The notes under the pieces were generated by a model, which had not been told where the DNA came from, ran no database searches, and worked only from the letters and a program-made list of their open reading frames with translations. Source: Vibrio superstes (GTDB lineage Bacteria > Pseudomonadota > Gammaproteobacteria > Enterobacterales > Vibrionaceae). Taken from it: a DNA stretch of 64,000 nt. This document shows, one piece after another, positions 16,790 through 27,316 of the stretch. The stretch spans positions 1,018,003 through 1,082,002 of the forward strand of contig NZ_BCUR01000004.1 in assembly GCF_003569005.1 (NCBI RefSeq), in the 5' to 3' direction. The first letter of the stretch is position 1. Each line of letters starts with the position of its first letter. The position numbers were made by a program, and so were the translations under genes.

Positions 16790-17470
16790 CTATATTGCTC
16801 TCTTTCTTGCCAAATAACAGTCTTTTCGATTTTCAAGCCAGAGTTCATGTTGCTGCATAACTATAGAAAATAGCGAGCTTTGTAGGTAATCATTTAGCCA
16901 TTTTCGCAGATTAGGGTAGGGGCTTTGACGAAAGCGCTGTTTGTCGATCTTGGCGAATTTACGCATAAAAGGTAATAGCGCAATATCCACTAGGCTTTCA
17001 TTTTCTGAGAACAAATAGGGGGACTTGCTTAGTCTTGCCTCAAGTGAACCAACATACTCTTCACAAGCTTCACGACATTCTTGTAGGTCGTCGTCGTGAT
17101 AGCGCTTGGCGCAGCTGTAAGCGTCAAATAGAGGAATGAAATTGCGCTCAAACTCAGTAATGAAAGAGATCATCAAGGGTAGCGCTTGCGGGTCTTCGCA
17201 GCGCAATAGATTGCCGGGGTCATCTTGCCTTAAAGCCCACAGCATGATCTCTAAGCTTTCTTCTAAGACAACCATTTGGTCTGCGTCAGTATTTGGCAAA
17301 ACCAATACCGGCACAGTGCCCTTAGGGGAGGCGAGCAGCATTTCTTTTGGTTTGTTGTCCAGCTTAATGGCTCGAATGAGAACCTGCTGATTGGCCTTTA
17401 TAAGCGCAGTTCTTGCTCTCATAGCATAGGGGCAATGCTGCAGTGAATAGAGTATTGGCATTTTTTTCAT
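16790..17470 (-). CDS. GST-like/thioredoxin-fold protein with CPYA motif
   Basis: A 226-residue protein with an N-terminal glutaredoxin/GST-like domain (MPILYSLQHCPYAMRARTAL; Cys13 is the likely catalytic cysteine and GTVPVLVLP holds the cis-proline) and a C-terminal GST helical domain (VDIALLPFMRKFAKID). The CPYA active site suggests glutathione-dependent redox or lyase chemistry rather than classical conjugation. I use ATG 17470 (MKKMPIL). A longer frame to 17533 adds a stretch with no family similarity. The protein is unrelated in detail to the GST at 10969-11739. Confidence 0.72.
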   Translation of the reverse strand: MKKMPILYSLQHCPYAMRARTALIKANQQVLIRAIKLDNKPKEMLLASPKGTVPVLVLPNTDADQMVVLEESLEIMLWALRQDDPGNLLRCEDPQALPLMISFITEFERNFIPLFDAYSCAKRYHDDDLQECREACEEYVGSLEARLSKSPYLFSENESLVDIALLPFMRKFAKIDKQRFRQSPYPNLRKWLNDYLQSSLFSIVMQQHELWLENRKDCYLARKRAI

Positions 17471-17838
17471 ACGCTTAAGTGTAGTGAAGAAAACCGCGAA
17501 GCTACTTTTTGATGTACAGTTTATGGGTTTCATTTTGGATACAACTTACGTTTTGTGAGCCAGTAAACTTGACTAACTCTTCGCCAACTCGTTAATATTG
17601 GCGCATCACTTCTTTCGGAGATTACGCCAATATGAATAACTAAACCTGTCATCCATTTTTCATTTTATTTTTGGATTTACAGGGTTAGTAGGCGTAGCTC
17701 ACTTACCGATATTTCGTTGCACCAGACATTAATCTAGTTTCTCTACGCTTTGCGTGTGTTGGCATCGATCTCATCTTAAAACTGCATTTATCACTGCATT
17801 AGCTGCGGCTGTTGTCCCTGTCATACAGGAGGCAAATT
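17471..17838. other. Divergent intergenic region with spaced inverted repeat
   Basis: Contains 9-base arms ATATTGGCG (17595-17603) and CGCCAATAT (17625-17633) separated by 21 bases, the spacing of an operator pair rather than a tight hairpin. Otherwise no gene is seen. The ABC-F gene start has a perfect AGGAGG. Confidence 0.35.
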
Positions 17839-19407
17839 ATGCCAGTATTACAGGCTAACCATATTAGCCATCAATTTGATAACGGTGATATGCCGTTTCA
17901 ACATCTATCTTGCGCTATGAATCAGCGCCGTGTTGGGTTAGTTGGGCGCAATGGCGTCGGCAAATCGCTGTTTGCCTCTATATTGTGCGGAGAGATAGCA
18001 CCATCTGATGGCAAGGTGACCTTACCCTCTTCGTTTGCGACTTATCGCCAGCAACCCTCAGAGTTACTCTCTAGCAACAGCACCATTGCGCAGTTTTTAG
18101 GGAAAGATAAGGTGCTCGAAGCGATCGGAAAGATTGAAGCGGGCGACAGCTCTGAACACTGGTTTGAACTCGTGGGAGAACAGTGGGATCTTGCGATTAG
18201 GCTACAGAATCAATTGCGAGAAATAGGTTTACCACCGCGTTCAGACGCACTTTGTTCAGACCTTAGTGGAGGACAATTGGCACGACTGCAACTATGGCAA
18301 TTGTTTGAACAAGACGTTGAACTTCTCATTCTCGATGAACCCTCAAACCACCTTGATGTAGCTGCCAAGCAATGGTTGATAGAAGCTATGCGCTCTTTTG
18401 AGGGGGCTATTTTACTTATCAGTCACGACCGTGAACTGCTTCGTCAAATGGATGAAATCTGGGAGTTATCGGGGCTGGGTCTTACCGTGTTTGGCGGGAA
18501 CTACGACGATTATGCAGAGCATAAACGGACGGAGCTAAGGGCTGTCGAGCGTCACTTAGCCAATGTAAGCAAGCAAACTAAGCGTCTAGAGGAACAAGCG
18601 CAGCGCAATCGCGAAAAGGCAGAGCAAAGGGCGGCGCAAGGGAGTAAACAGCGCAAAGAGGGAAGTCAGCCAAAGATTTTGCTGGATGCGAAAAAGGATC
18701 AAGCAACCGCACGAGCCTCAAATCGGACTAAGAATGAGCAGCTTCGCCAAGCTCACTTGCAAGATAAAGCGCAAACATTGAAATCGAGAAAAGAGCAACT
18801 GGAGAATCAAAGGCTTTATCTTGCCGATACCCAAAGTAGCTCACGAAAGGTTATTTCGCTGCTTGAGGGGGTATTGCCGTTTGGCCATGCACAGCCGATT
18901 ACGTTGCAGGTTTTTGCGGATGATAAGATTCATCTTATGGGTAGCAACGGAAGCGGTAAGTCGACGCTATTAAAGATATTACTTGGAGAATTCGCACTTA
19001 AGAGGGGCGAGTTGCATATCAATACCCCATTGTATTACCTAGACCAGCACTTTGGCGGTATTGATGTCGATCTTTCTATATTTGAGAACCTGATGCAGCA
19101 ATGTGAAGGTATGCAAGAGAGTGACGCTAGAACCTTGCTAGCAGGGATCGGTTTTCGTCGAGACCACGTATTTCGCCTTGCTAAAGTACTTAGCGGTGGC
19201 GAAAAAATGAAGCTTGCTATGCTCATTGTCAGTCATCAGCCAACGCAGCCGTTACTTTTGTTGGATGAGCCTGACAACCACTTAGATCTTGAGTCGAAGA
19301 TGATGCTGGCTACTGCACTGCAGAGTTACCAAGGAGGGTTTATTTTGGTGAGCCATGACCAAGACTTTTCTAAAGAGTCTGGAGTGACTCGACAGATCCA
19401 GTTTTAA
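17839..19407 (+). CDS. ABC-F family ATPase (two ABC domains, cytoplasmic)
   Basis: A 522-residue soluble protein with two ABC nucleotide-binding domains and no membrane segment. Domain 1 has Walker A GRNGVGKS, signature LSGGQLARLQL and Walker B LLILDEPSNHLD. Domain 2 has GSNGSGKS, LSGGEKMKLAM and LLLLDEPDNHLDLE. A long charged linker rich in Lys, Gln and Arg lies between them. ABC-F proteins act on the ribosome, either as translation factors (EttA, Uup, YheS, YbiT types) or in target-protection resistance. I cannot place it in one subgroup. The ATG at 17839 has AGGAGG upstream. A further upstream start would not add conserved sequence. Confidence 0.88.
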   Translation: MPVLQANHISHQFDNGDMPFQHLSCAMNQRRVGLVGRNGVGKSLFASILCGEIAPSDGKVTLPSSFATYRQQPSELLSSNSTIAQFLGKDKVLEAIGKIEAGDSSEHWFELVGEQWDLAIRLQNQLREIGLPPRSDALCSDLSGGQLARLQLWQLFEQDVELLILDEPSNHLDVAAKQWLIEAMRSFEGAILLISHDRELLRQMDEIWELSGLGLTVFGGNYDDYAEHKRTELRAVERHLANVSKQTKRLEEQAQRNREKAEQRAAQGSKQRKEGSQPKILLDAKKDQATARASNRTKNEQLRQAHLQDKAQTLKSRKEQLENQRLYLADTQSSSRKVISLLEGVLPFGHAQPITLQVFADDKIHLMGSNGSGKSTLLKILLGEFALKRGELHINTPLYYLDQHFGGIDVDLSIFENLMQQCEGMQESDARTLLAGIGFRRDHVFRLAKVLSGGEKMKLAMLIVSHQPTQPLLLLDEPDNHLDLESKMMLATALQSYQGGFILVSHDQDFSKESGVTRQIQF

Positions 19408-19792
19408 GCCGCGATAAATACCCTTGTCTAATCCTGAGTCAGCGCGAACAACGCTGGCTCATTACTGTGCCTTGTCAATGTCAGTTATGTCTCAAACTAA
19501 CCGCCTTCAAATCTAGAAATTGATCTAAATTATCAAGTTATTGATTTTCTGAGAATTATTATTGGAAAGGCGATCTTGATTCACGTTTTGAATCCTCGTT
19601 CTTTGATACAACAGAGTACACCTACTACCTTTGAGGTAATTGCGTGCCCCGTTGCCAGATAGAAGGCTTATTTGGTGATGAGAGGTCAAAGTGGCGCTCA
19701 TAAACCCAGTTGTAGATATATTCACTCATGCCGATGGTTTAGTTCGGGCTTTTAGAATGTGCAAAAAGTACCGCTAAACAAAGGAAACTATT
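19408..19792. other. Intergenic region between the ABC-F gene and torC
   Basis: A hairpin GAGTCAGCG/CGCTGGCTC (19436-19460) lies soon after the ABC-F stop and may end its transcript, although only a weak T tract follows. Upstream of torC are inverted TTGAT/ATCAA (spacing 7, so not a standard FNR site) and CTCAT-type repeats that could belong to TMAO regulation. No gene is seen. Confidence 0.35.
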
Positions 19793-20884
19793 ATGAAGAA
19801 ACGTTATATCGCTTTGATTGCACTGATCGGTGTCGGTATTGGTTGGCTCAGCCTAGGTGGTACAGCCGCAATACTCCACTATACCTCTAGCACTGAATTT
19901 TGTGTGTCTTGCCACACTATGGAAAAGCCACTTTTAGAGTACCAAGGTTCAGTGCATTTCAGTAACCAAAAAGGGATTCGCGCTGAATGTGCTGACTGTC
20001 ATATCCCTGAGGAACCACTGGATTATTTGATTACCAAAATTCGTGCCTCGAAAGACATCTATCACGAGTTTGTCACCGGCAAAATTGATACCGACGAAAA
20101 ATATGAGCAGCATCGTTTAGGCATGGCTGAAATGGTGTGGGAGCAAATGCGTGATAACGACTCGGCTACGTGTCGCTCGTGTCATAGTTGGGAAGCAATG
20201 GAAACCTATGACCAATCAGCGAGCGCGCAAGATATGCATGCTTATGCGCAGACCAGCGGTGAGACCTGTATTGATTGCCACAAAGGGGTTGCACACTTCC
20301 CACCACAAATGGAGCTAGATACTTCAGAGTTCGATCATCTATTTGATCTCGCTAAAAATACTCAGCCAAACGCTGAAAATGTTTACCCAATTGAAAGAAT
20401 TCAAATGGGTGAGCTTGCGACGATTAACCCAACCGTTAAATTGGCAACCGTTGACAGTGACGGTGATAAGCGCACTGTTAAAGTCTCTGGTTATCAAATG
20501 AAGGGTGCTGAGACGGTTATTTACATGGGTGAAGGGCAACGTGCAATTCTGGCCACACTCACAGAGCAAGGCATTGAGGCACTTAAACTGGGTGAGCCTA
20601 AAACAGATGCCTACGGCAACGAATGGCGCACTGCTGAGCTGACGGGTTCTATTGAAGACCCTGTTCTGGACTCTGCTGAACCACTTTGGGCCTACGCCGA
20701 GCAGTTGGATAATGTTTATTGTGCAACATGTCACGCCAAGATTGCACCGCATCACTTTACAGTTAACTCATGGGGACCTGTTGCTAAGAGCATGGGAGAC
20801 CGAACTGATATTACTGAGTTGAACCTTGAGATCTTAACTAAATTCTTCCAAAACCACGCTAAAGACGTGGCAAATCATGAATAA
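19793..20884 (+). CDS. torC: Pentaheme c-type cytochrome TorC (NapC/NirT family)
   Basis: A 363-residue membrane-anchored cytochrome. One N-terminal helix (about residues 7-29) anchors it to the inner membrane. Five haem-binding CxxCH motifs are visible: CVSCH (37-41), CADCH (66-70), CRSCH (127-131), CIDCH (159-163) and CATCH (310-314). Four in an N-terminal NapC/NirT domain and one in a separate C-terminal domain is the TorC plan. It should take electrons from menaquinol and pass them to the periplasmic reductase encoded next. The gene end overlaps or nearly touches torA, so the two are co-transcribed. A Tor-type or Dor-type role cannot be fully separated from sequence alone. Confidence 0.88.
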   Translation: MKKRYIALIALIGVGIGWLSLGGTAAILHYTSSTEFCVSCHTMEKPLLEYQGSVHFSNQKGIRAECADCHIPEEPLDYLITKIRASKDIYHEFVTGKIDTDEKYEQHRLGMAEMVWEQMRDNDSATCRSCHSWEAMETYDQSASAQDMHAYAQTSGETCIDCHKGVAHFPPQMELDTSEFDHLFDLAKNTQPNAENVYPIERIQMGELATINPTVKLATVDSDGDKRTVKVSGYQMKGAETVIYMGEGQRAILATLTEQGIEALKLGEPKTDAYGNEWRTAELTGSIEDPVLDSAEPLWAYAEQLDNVYCATCHAKIAPHHFTVNSWGPVAKSMGDRTDITELNLEILTKFFQNHAKDVANHE

Positions 20885-20897
20885 GGACGATGTGACT

Positions 20898-23348
20898 ATG
20901 ACTAATATTTCTCGTCGCGGTTTTTTGAAAGGTGCAGGAGCCTCTGCAGGTGCACTCGCTATTTCATCTATTGCCCCGTTGCCTGCTAGTGCAGCTACTG
21001 GTCGTTCTGACTCATTGATCCTAACCGCCAGTCGAATGGGACCATTATTGTGTGAAGTCAAAGATGGTCAGTTGGTTTCAACTAAAAGTGGTTTAGCTCA
21101 GACTGTCCCGAACAGTTTGCAGCTTACAGGACCGTCACAGGTACACACCAAAGCTCGTGTTAAGTATCCGATGGTGCGTAAGGGCTATCTAGAAAACCCG
21201 AGCAACCCGCAAGGGGTTCGTGGGCGTGATGAATTTGTTCAGGTGTCTTGGGATGATGCATATAAGCTGATTCATGAACAACACATGCGCATTCGCAAGC
21301 AGTATGGACCAGAGTCGGTGTTCGCTGGCTCTTACGGCTGGCGTTCAAGTGGCATTTTGCATAAAGCTCAAACCTTACTGCAACGCTATATGAGTATGGC
21401 TGGAGGCTATTCTGGTCACCTAGGGGATTACTCTACGGGTGCTGCGCAGGTGATTATGCCTCACGTTGTGGGCTCTATCGAAGTGTACGAGCAACAAACG
21501 ACTTACCCTGTGATTTTAGAAAATAGTGAGGTAGTGGTGCTTTGGGGGCTTAACCCTCTTAATACCCTGAAAATTGCTTGGTCTTCAACGGATGGACAAG
21601 GGCTTGAGTTCTTCCATCAGCTGAAAAAATCAGGCAAAACTATCATCATAATTGACCCAATGCGTTCAGAAACGGCAGAGTTCTTTGGTGATGCCGCGCA
21701 ATGGATTGCTCCTAACCCTCAATCCGATGTGGCATTAATGATGGGGGTGGCGCATCAACTGCTCGCAAACAAACAACACGATACCGAGTTCCTAGATAAG
21801 TACACCGTAGGCTTTGATAAATTTGAAGCGTATTTGATGGGTAAAGAGGACGGTGTCGAGAAAACACCGCAGTGGGCTGCTGAAATCAGTGGTGTATCGG
21901 TGAAACAGATAGAGCTACTGGCTAAGATCTTCAATGAAAACCGAACCATGCTTATGGGCGGATGGGGAATGCAGCGTCAGCAATACGGCGAGCAGCGCCA
22001 CTGGATGCTAACTACATTGGCATCAATGCTAGGGCAAGTAGGCTTACCCGGTGGAGGCTTTGGTTATTCTTATCATTACTCTAACGGTGGTAACCCAACG
22101 CGTGATGCTGGCGTACTACCTGCTATCTCACCTACGCTAGGTGGCGCATCAGCTGGTGGTAATGACTGGGCTATTCAGGGGTCGGTTACCGCATTTCCTG
22201 TTGCTCGCATTGTTGAGTGTCTCGAGCGTCCTGGAGCTCAGTACCAACATAATGGTCATACGCTTACGTTCCCTGAACTCAAGATGATCTGGTGGGCCGG
22301 TGGTGCCAACTTTACCCATCACCAAGACACCAACCGCTTAATTGAGGCATGGCAAAAGCCAGAATTAATCGTCATCTCTGAACCATACTGGACGGCTGCG
22401 GCTAAACACGCAGATATCGTGTTGCCAATTACGACGTCGTTTGAGCGTAACGATATGACCATGACCGGAGACTATTCAAATCAACATTTGGTTCCAATGA
22501 AACAAGCGGTTAAACCGCAGTTTGAAGCGCGTAGTGACTTAGATGTCTTTTCTGATATGGCTGAATTTATTAGGCCTGGTGGAAAAAATGTTTACATGGA
22601 AAACAAGACAGAGATGGAGTGGCTGCGCGATTTCTATAAAGCGGCTCAGCAAGGTGGACGCAATGCCCGTGTACCTATGATGAACTTCTCCAAGTTCTGG
22701 GAAGCAAATGAGTTGATAGAGATGAAGTGGAATGAGAAAAACGCGCAATTTGTTCGTTTTGGTGATTTCCGTGAAGACCCTGTGATGAACCCGTTAGGTA
22801 CACCAAGTGGCAAGATAGAGATCTTCTCTAAGACCATTGAGGGCTACAAGCTAGAAGATTGTCCTCCGCACCCAACCTGGATAGAGCCTACCGAATGGGC
22901 GGCTAACTATAAACAGGGTGAGTTGCAGTTAATGACCTCTCATGCGGCACATCGTCTGCACAGTCAGTTTAACTACGCAGATATTCGCAAGGAGTATGCG
23001 ATACAAGACCGCGAGCCTATTACTATTCACCCAGAAGATGCCAAAGCTCGTGGAATAAGCGATGGTGATCTTGTTCGCGCCTTCAATGACAGAGGACAAG
23101 TCCTGGTTGGGGCTCATGTGTCTGATGGAATTAAACAGGGCAGTGTGTGCATACACGAGGGTGCATGGCCAGATCTTGATCCTAAGACTGGCATGTGTAA
23201 AAACGGTGGACCGAACGTGCTAACTATGGACATTCCAACCTCTCGCCTAGCCAATGGTAACTGCGGTAACTCTGGGGTGGTTAGAATTGAAAAGTTTGTT
23301 GGTGAAGCACCAACGCTTACAGCATTTACACCACCTAAGAATGGGTAA
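20898..23348 (+). CDS. torA: Periplasmic trimethylamine-N-oxide reductase (molybdoenzyme, TorA/TorZ type)
   Basis: About 816 residues with a twin-arginine signal (SRRGFLK at residues 4-10, followed by a hydrophobic stretch ending ASA). The body is a single-subunit DMSO/TMAO-reductase-type molybdoprotein with no N-terminal iron-sulfur cysteines: [26 protein letters not shown], a [13 protein letters not shown] block near the molybdenum serine, and the C-terminal dinucleotide-binding region. It reduces TMAO, and perhaps other N- or S-oxides, as terminal acceptor, receiving electrons from TorC. I prefer ATG 20898, with AAGGA 11 bases upstream. An ATG at 20877, which overlaps the torC stop, would add seven residues. 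No torD chaperone or torRST regulator lies beside it. Confidence 0.88.
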   Translation: MTNISRRGFLKGAGASAGALAISSIAPLPASAATGRSDSLILTASRMGPLLCEVKDGQLVSTKSGLAQTVPNSLQLTGPSQVHTKARVKYPMVRKGYLENPSNPQGVRGRDEFVQVSWDDAYKLIHEQHMRIRKQYGPESVFAGSYGWRSSGILHKAQTLLQRYMSMAGGYSGHLGDYSTGAAQVIMPHVVGSIEVYEQQTTYPVILENSEVVVLWGLNPLNTLKIAWSSTDGQGLEFFHQLKKSGKTIIIIDPMRSETAEFFGDAAQWIAPNPQSDVALMMGVAHQLLANKQHDTEFLDKYTVGFDKFEAYLMGKEDGVEKTPQWAAEISGVSVKQIELLAKIFNENRTMLMGGWGMQRQQYGEQRHWMLTTLASMLGQVGLPGGGFGYSYHYSNGGNPTRDAGVLPAISPTLGGASAGGNDWAIQGSVTAFPVARIVECLERPGAQYQHNGHTLTFPELKMIWWAGGANFTHHQDTNRLIEAWQKPELIVISEPYWTAAAKHADIVLPITTSFERNDMTMTGDYSNQHLVPMKQAVKPQFEARSDLDVFSDMAEFIRPGGKNVYMENKTEMEWLRDFYKAAQQGGRNARVPMMNFSKFWEANELIEMKWNEKNAQFVRFGDFREDPVMNPLGTPSGKIEIFSKTIEGYKLEDCPPHPTWIEPTEWAANYKQGELQLMTSHAAHRLHSQFNYADIRKEYAIQDREPITIHPEDAKARGISDGDLVRAFNDRGQVLVGAHVSDGIKQGSVCIHEGAWPDLDPKTGMCKNGGPNVLTMDIPTSRLANGNCGNSGVVRIEKFVGEAPTLTAFTPPKNG

Positions 23349-23381
23349 ATCTCAGCTCTAAAGTAGAGTGCTAAAAATAAT

Positions 23382-23411
23382 AGAGGCAACAGCAGTGTTG
23401 CCTCTTTTTTA
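23382..23411 (+). terminator. Terminator after torA
   Basis: Perfect 9-base stem AGAGGCAAC/GTTGCCTCT with a 6-base loop, followed by TTTTTT. Confidence 0.9.
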
Positions 23412-23453
23412 TTGAGCCTAAATTATCGTGTATTAAATCTGATGAGGGTGCGT

Positions 23454-23993
23454 ATGCTAACAAAAGAAAAAACAGGGCTTATCGTCGTTGATGTTCAGGG
23501 GAAACTAGCCCGGCGGGTACATGACAGTGAGGCTTTGATTTTTAATTGCACAAAGCTGATTACTGGCGCGCAGATACTGGGTCTCCCCATTGTCGTACTC
23601 GAACAAAACCCTCAAAAATTGGGCCCTACAGTGGATGAGATTGCGGCGCTTTTTGGTGACTTAAAGCCCATAGAGAAATTTACTTTTAATGGATGTGAGT
23701 CGGCCACTTTTGTTGAGGCAGTTAAAGCCCATAATGTAGAGACTTGGCTGGTCTGCGGTATTGAAGCGCATATTTGTGTGTATCAAACGGCAACAGGGTT
23801 GGCAGAGCTTGGATATAAGGTTGAAGTGGTCAGTGACTGTGTGTCGTCCCGTACTTTAGACAATAAGCATCTAGGGATAAAGCGCATAATTGAGAGTGGC
23901 GCTGTAGTTACGGGGCTAGAGATGTGTTTGTACGAAATGGTGGGGGATTGCAGGGCGTTAGAGTTTAAATCGATTTTGCCACTGATTCGCTAA
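23454..23993 (+). CDS. Isochorismatase-family cysteine hydrolase
   Basis: A 179-residue cytoplasmic hydrolase of the isochorismatase-like fold. The N-terminal Asp sits in LIVVDVQGK, the catalytic lysine in the LGPTVDE/KFTFN region, and the nucleophile cysteine in the GIEAHICVYQTA block, with a cis-peptide-type motif before it. Members hydrolyse amides or imides (nicotinamide, ureidoacrylate and similar), and the substrate here is unknown. I chose ATG 23454, which has GAGG upstream and starts the family homology (MLTKEKTGLIVVD). It is separated from torA by a terminator and shares a bidirectional terminator with the convergent VOC gene. Confidence 0.8.
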   Translation: MLTKEKTGLIVVDVQGKLARRVHDSEALIFNCTKLITGAQILGLPIVVLEQNPQKLGPTVDEIAALFGDLKPIEKFTFNGCESATFVEAVKAHNVETWLVCGIEAHICVYQTATGLAELGYKVEVVSDCVSSRTLDNKHLGIKRIIESGAVVTGLEMCLYEMVGDCRALEFKSILPLIR

Positions 23994-24039
23994 CAGAGCA
24001 TCTTCATAGACGACATGAATAGCTAAAAACTAGACACGC

Positions 24040-24069
24040 AAAAAGGACTGGCAATAGCCAATCCTTTTT
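24040..24069. terminator. Bidirectional terminator between convergent genes
   Basis: Stem AAAAAGGACTGGC/GCCAATCCTTTTT with one mismatch and a 4-base loop. It has T runs on both strands and sits between the isochorismatase-like and VOC genes. Confidence 0.85.
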
Positions 24070-24089
24070 CATTTCACTCACTGTCTCGA

Positions 24090-24575
24090 TTAAGAGTAAT
24101 CAGAAGCGTAAGTTTCTTCGTAAGTGTGCGAGTAAAGCTCAAACAAGTTGCCAAACGGGTCTTCTAGGTACACCATTTTCTGTGGTTTGCTGTCGTCTTC
24201 TGGGTGGTAGCGCATGATGTCCATACGAACCTTACCGCCGTATTGTTCTGTGCGAGCGATAGCACCTTCAAAGTCGTCTGTTTGTAGGCAGAAGTGGAAG
24301 ATACCTAGGCGAGAGAAGTCAACTTCGTGACGCTGTTGGCGCTCTTTCATTTCGAACATCTCAACACCGATGCCGTCAGAGGTGACAAGGTGTGCAATGT
24401 TAAAGCCTTTAAAGCCTTCGCCGAATACTGCGATACACATACGGCCAATAGCGGTTTCGCGCTCTTCGATAACCTTAGTGTTGTTCATTACGATATTAAG
24501 GCCTAGCGCTTTAGTGTAAAACTCAACCGCTTTGTCCATATCACCAACCATGATACCTACGTGATTCATTTTCAT
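24090..24575 (-). CDS. VOC-superfamily (glyoxalase/dioxygenase-like) protein
   Basis: A 161-residue protein with two beta-alpha-beta-beta-beta repeats of the vicinal-oxygen-chelate fold. Candidate metal ligands are the first-repeat His in MNHVGIMVGD, the mid-protein His in IFHFCLQTDD, and the C-terminal Glu in DPFGNLFELYSH. The substrate is unknown; glyoxalases, ring-cleavage dioxygenases and epimerases all share this fold. ATG 24575 has GGAG six bases upstream. It diverges from a LysR regulator, which suggests the LysR controls it. Confidence 0.78.
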   Translation of the reverse strand: MKMNHVGIMVGDMDKAVEFYTKALGLNIVMNNTKVIEERETAIGRMCIAVFGEGFKGFNIAHLVTSDGIGVEMFEMKERQQRHEVDFSRLGIFHFCLQTDDFEGAIARTEQYGGKVRMDIMRYHPEDDSKPQKMVYLEDPFGNLFELYSHTYEETYASDYS

Positions 24576-24796
24576 AATCTGCTCCAATCTCTTAGTCATT
24601 TGTTTCGTGTTTTGCGTCGATGGAGAGAGTATATGGAGAAAGCGTTATCAGTAAAAATTATTAAAAATTATCCAAATGATAACATTATGTTTTATGATGA
24701 GTATTCTCGATAGCAACAGCGCAAGTGTTGTCGAGTCCCTTGAGTATGTTTGATAGAGTAGACCTAATCGTTGATGGAAATAAGATGCTCTAAGAC

Positions 24797-25708
24797 ATGG
24801 AATTCAAGAACCTTAAAAGCTTTGTCGCGGTTGCTACTCACCTCAGCTTTTCCCGTGCGGCAAAGGAGTTGAATACAGTACAACCCGCTATTAGTCGTCA
24901 CATTACCGCCCTTGAGGATGAACTGGATACCAAGCTCTTTTTCCGGACCTCAAGAGAGGTCTCTTTGACGGTGGCAGGGGAGAGGCTGTTTCAAGACGCT
25001 GGCTTCTTGCTTAGCCAGTTAGAGCAAACAAAGCAAGCCGTTGTGCGAGCCTCGAAGGGGCAGGTCGGGCGGTTATCTATCGGCTATCTAGGCGGAGCTA
25101 CGTTGTTTTTCTTGCCAAGATTGGTGAGAAACTACATTCAAAGTCATGTAGATATTGATGTGAATTTGATTGAGCTAACGGCCTCTGGACAAATTGAAGC
25201 TCTATTAGAAAAGCGCATCGACATTAGCTTTTCTAGGCCTTTACCTGAACAATTCGCTGAGCGTTTTATTTCTAAAGAGGTTTATAAGGATAAGTTAGTT
25301 TTGGTGGTGTCCCGGGATCATCCTCTTGCTCAAGTACCTAGCATAAAGCTCAATCAATTGACCGATGAACCCTTTATTTTGTTTGCTCGTGAATCCGCAG
25401 TAGGGCTGTATGACTCTGTAATTAAAGAATGTCAGTTGTGCGGTTTTTCTCCACGCATTGTGAACAGTCCTCGTCAAATGCAAACAGTGCTAACACATGT
25501 GGCCTCTGGGCTTGGCGTATCGATTGTGCCCTCATCGGTTCGAGACTTACGTAGTGACGAGTGCGTATTTTTGCCCATAGAACATTTGCAATCTAGCCTG
25601 CAGTTAGTGATGAGCTATCGACAGCATAATACATCGCCAATGATTCAAGATTTTGTGGAACTGGTTGAGCAAGACCTCGATACTATACAACATCATATGT
25701 CGCGTTAA
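24797..25708 (+). CDS. LysR-family transcriptional regulator
   Basis: A 303-residue LysR-type regulator. The N-terminal winged helix-turn-helix (FVAVATHLSFSRAAKELNTVQPAISRHI) is followed by a two-lobed effector domain (IGYLGGATLFFLPRLV onward). The N-terminus and effector domain resemble the group that regulates aromatic or small organic acid metabolism. It diverges from the VOC gene and precedes an MFS transporter by 100 bases. Both neighbours are candidate targets. The effector is unknown. Confidence 0.85.
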   Translation: MEFKNLKSFVAVATHLSFSRAAKELNTVQPAISRHITALEDELDTKLFFRTSREVSLTVAGERLFQDAGFLLSQLEQTKQAVVRASKGQVGRLSIGYLGGATLFFLPRLVRNYIQSHVDIDVNLIELTASGQIEALLEKRIDISFSRPLPEQFAERFISKEVYKDKLVLVVSRDHPLAQVPSIKLNQLTDEPFILFARESAVGLYDSVIKECQLCGFSPRIVNSPRQMQTVLTHVASGLGVSIVPSSVRDLRSDECVFLPIEHLQSSLQLVMSYRQHNTSPMIQDFVELVEQDLDTIQHHMSR

Positions 25709-25810
25709 TCTATGCACTTTTGTTATTGAATCTAAAGTAAATCATCATTTCTGTTATTAATCGGCTTCTTTTAAGATTGTGCTACTTCGAAACGACACAA
25801 TTATCAGAGC

Positions 25811-27019
25811 ATGATTATGATCCAAGCAAAAACACCCACATTGGGTACAGGCCGTTTACTTTTAATGTCGAGCGCAGTCTCTGCCACTGCGGCCAACCTG
25901 TATTATAACCAACCAATATTGCCACAAATGGGCGCTGAGCTTGGCTTAACACAAGATCAGTTGGGCTCTATTCCAGCAGCGACCCAAATAGGCTATGCAG
26001 CAGCACTGCTATTCTTGTCTCCACTCGGAGATACCATGCCGCGTAAGCGCCTTATCGCTATCTTATCTGTAGTGCTTGTTATGTCTTCATTATTGGCATT
26101 TTCAGCAAGCAGTTTACTCGCGCTGATAGCAGCGTGTTTTGCTATTGGATTAAGTGCGAACATTACGCAGCAACTCATTCCTTTTGCTGCATCGCTCAGT
26201 ACACCAGAGTTAAAAGGCAAGGTGATTGGCACACTGATGACGGGCCTCACTATCGGTATATTATTGTCACGAACCTTAAGTGGCTATGTGGGTGAGCAAT
26301 TTGGCTGGCGCGCGGTTTTCATTATGTCCGCCGCTATCGCGATGATTTTCGGCGTTTTGCTTTACACGTTACTCCCAACCAATAAGCCAACAAGTACTAT
26401 GCCGTATCCTAAATTAGTGGCGAGTATGGCTACATTATTTAAGAAACACAGTGTCTTGCGTCAGTCAGCACTGACCGGTTCGTTGTGGTTTGCTTCGTTT
26501 AATGCGCTTTGGGCTACATTGGCTTTGCATGTTCATGAAGCGCCGTTTAATTACAATGCGCAACAAGCTGGATTGTTTGGGGTTATAGCCTTGGCTGGCG
26601 TGATTGGTGCTAAGGTTTCAGGTTCGCTAGTTAGCAGGGTTGGTTCTCGCAACATGGTCAATATTGCGTTGGTGTTTATTGCGTCTGGTTTCGCAGTATC
26701 GGGAATGTTTGGAGACAGCTTAATTGGCCTAATCATTGGCATTATCCTTGTTGACCTTGGTGTGTTTAGTGCGCAAGTGTCAAATCAGGTACGTGTGTTC
26801 TCAATCGATCCTGCCGCGCAGAGTCGAATCAACGGCATCTATATGTTGGGCTATTACTTAGGTGGCGCATTTGGTTCATTTGCTGGCGTTATGGTGTTTG
26901 AGCAGTATGGTTGGCAAGGCGTTGCTGTGTTTAGCAGCGCAATGGTAGTAGGCAGTCTGATGGCGAACAACTTAGTGTCATCGAAGCTTAAACGCTCGCA
27001 ACAAGTGGAACAATCTTAG
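25811..27019 (+). CDS. MFS transporter, 12 transmembrane helices
   Basis: A 402-residue major-facilitator transporter with 12 hydrophobic helices and the inter-helix motif SPLGDTMPRKRLIA between helices 2 and 3. The opening (YYNQPILPQMGAELGLTQDQLGSIPAATQIGYA) is that of a common group of drug/metabolite:proton antiporters with poorly known substrates. It lies just downstream of the LysR regulator and may be its target. An export role is inference. Confidence 0.82.
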   Translation: MIMIQAKTPTLGTGRLLLMSSAVSATAANLYYNQPILPQMGAELGLTQDQLGSIPAATQIGYAAALLFLSPLGDTMPRKRLIAILSVVLVMSSLLAFSASSLLALIAACFAIGLSANITQQLIPFAASLSTPELKGKVIGTLMTGLTIGILLSRTLSGYVGEQFGWRAVFIMSAAIAMIFGVLLYTLLPTNKPTSTMPYPKLVASMATLFKKHSVLRQSALTGSLWFASFNALWATLALHVHEAPFNYNAQQAGLFGVIALAGVIGAKVSGSLVSRVGSRNMVNIALVFIASGFAVSGMFGDSLIGLIIGIILVDLGVFSAQVSNQVRVFSIDPAAQSRINGIYMLGYYLGGAFGSFAGVMVFEQYGWQGVAVFSSAMVVGSLMANNLVSSKLKRSQQVEQS

Positions 27020-27067
27020 GGTAGAAAGTAACAATGGGAGCAGCATGCTCCCATTTTAAGGTTGATG

Positions 27068-27316
27068 CTACTTGTCAAACATTCCTGAGGTTGCGACAGG
27101 GCGCAGGAATCTATGCGATGAATCATCGGGCACATTGGTTGAGTAAAACGCAATTACTAGGTCTTTGCCTGGAAAGACATACAGGCCTTGAGACTGAAGA
27201 CTCGCCTTCCACATATCACCGTCGCTCCATATTGCATCCCATTGTCTGCTGTTGCCTAGACTGCTGTCATCATTGAGGCGGCTCACAAATTGTGGGCCAT
27301 CAAAACCGGATATGTA
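27068..27316 (-). pseudogene. C-terminal remnant of a beta-lactamase-like serine hydrolase
   Basis: The minus strand reads YISGFDGPQFVSRLN, then QWDAIWSDGDMWKASLQSQGL, then a hydrophobic strand and LRPVATSGMFDK before the stop. This resembles the C-terminal end of beta-lactamase-related serine hydrolases, though the assignment is from memory of the pattern. The sequence continues in frame up to position 27316, where repeat copy 2 begins, and an in-frame TAG follows inside the repeat. The catalytic SxxK and YxN parts are missing and were not found beyond the repeat, so this is a broken gene. Confidence 0.6.

Noticed and set aside
19500..19580. FNR site upstream of torC
   Set aside because: TTGAT and ATCAA are present but separated by seven bases instead of four.
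27034..27276. Plus-strand open frame after the MFS transporter
   Set aside because: It is antisense to the serine-hydrolase remnant, which gives recognisable protein sequence, and has no motif of its own.
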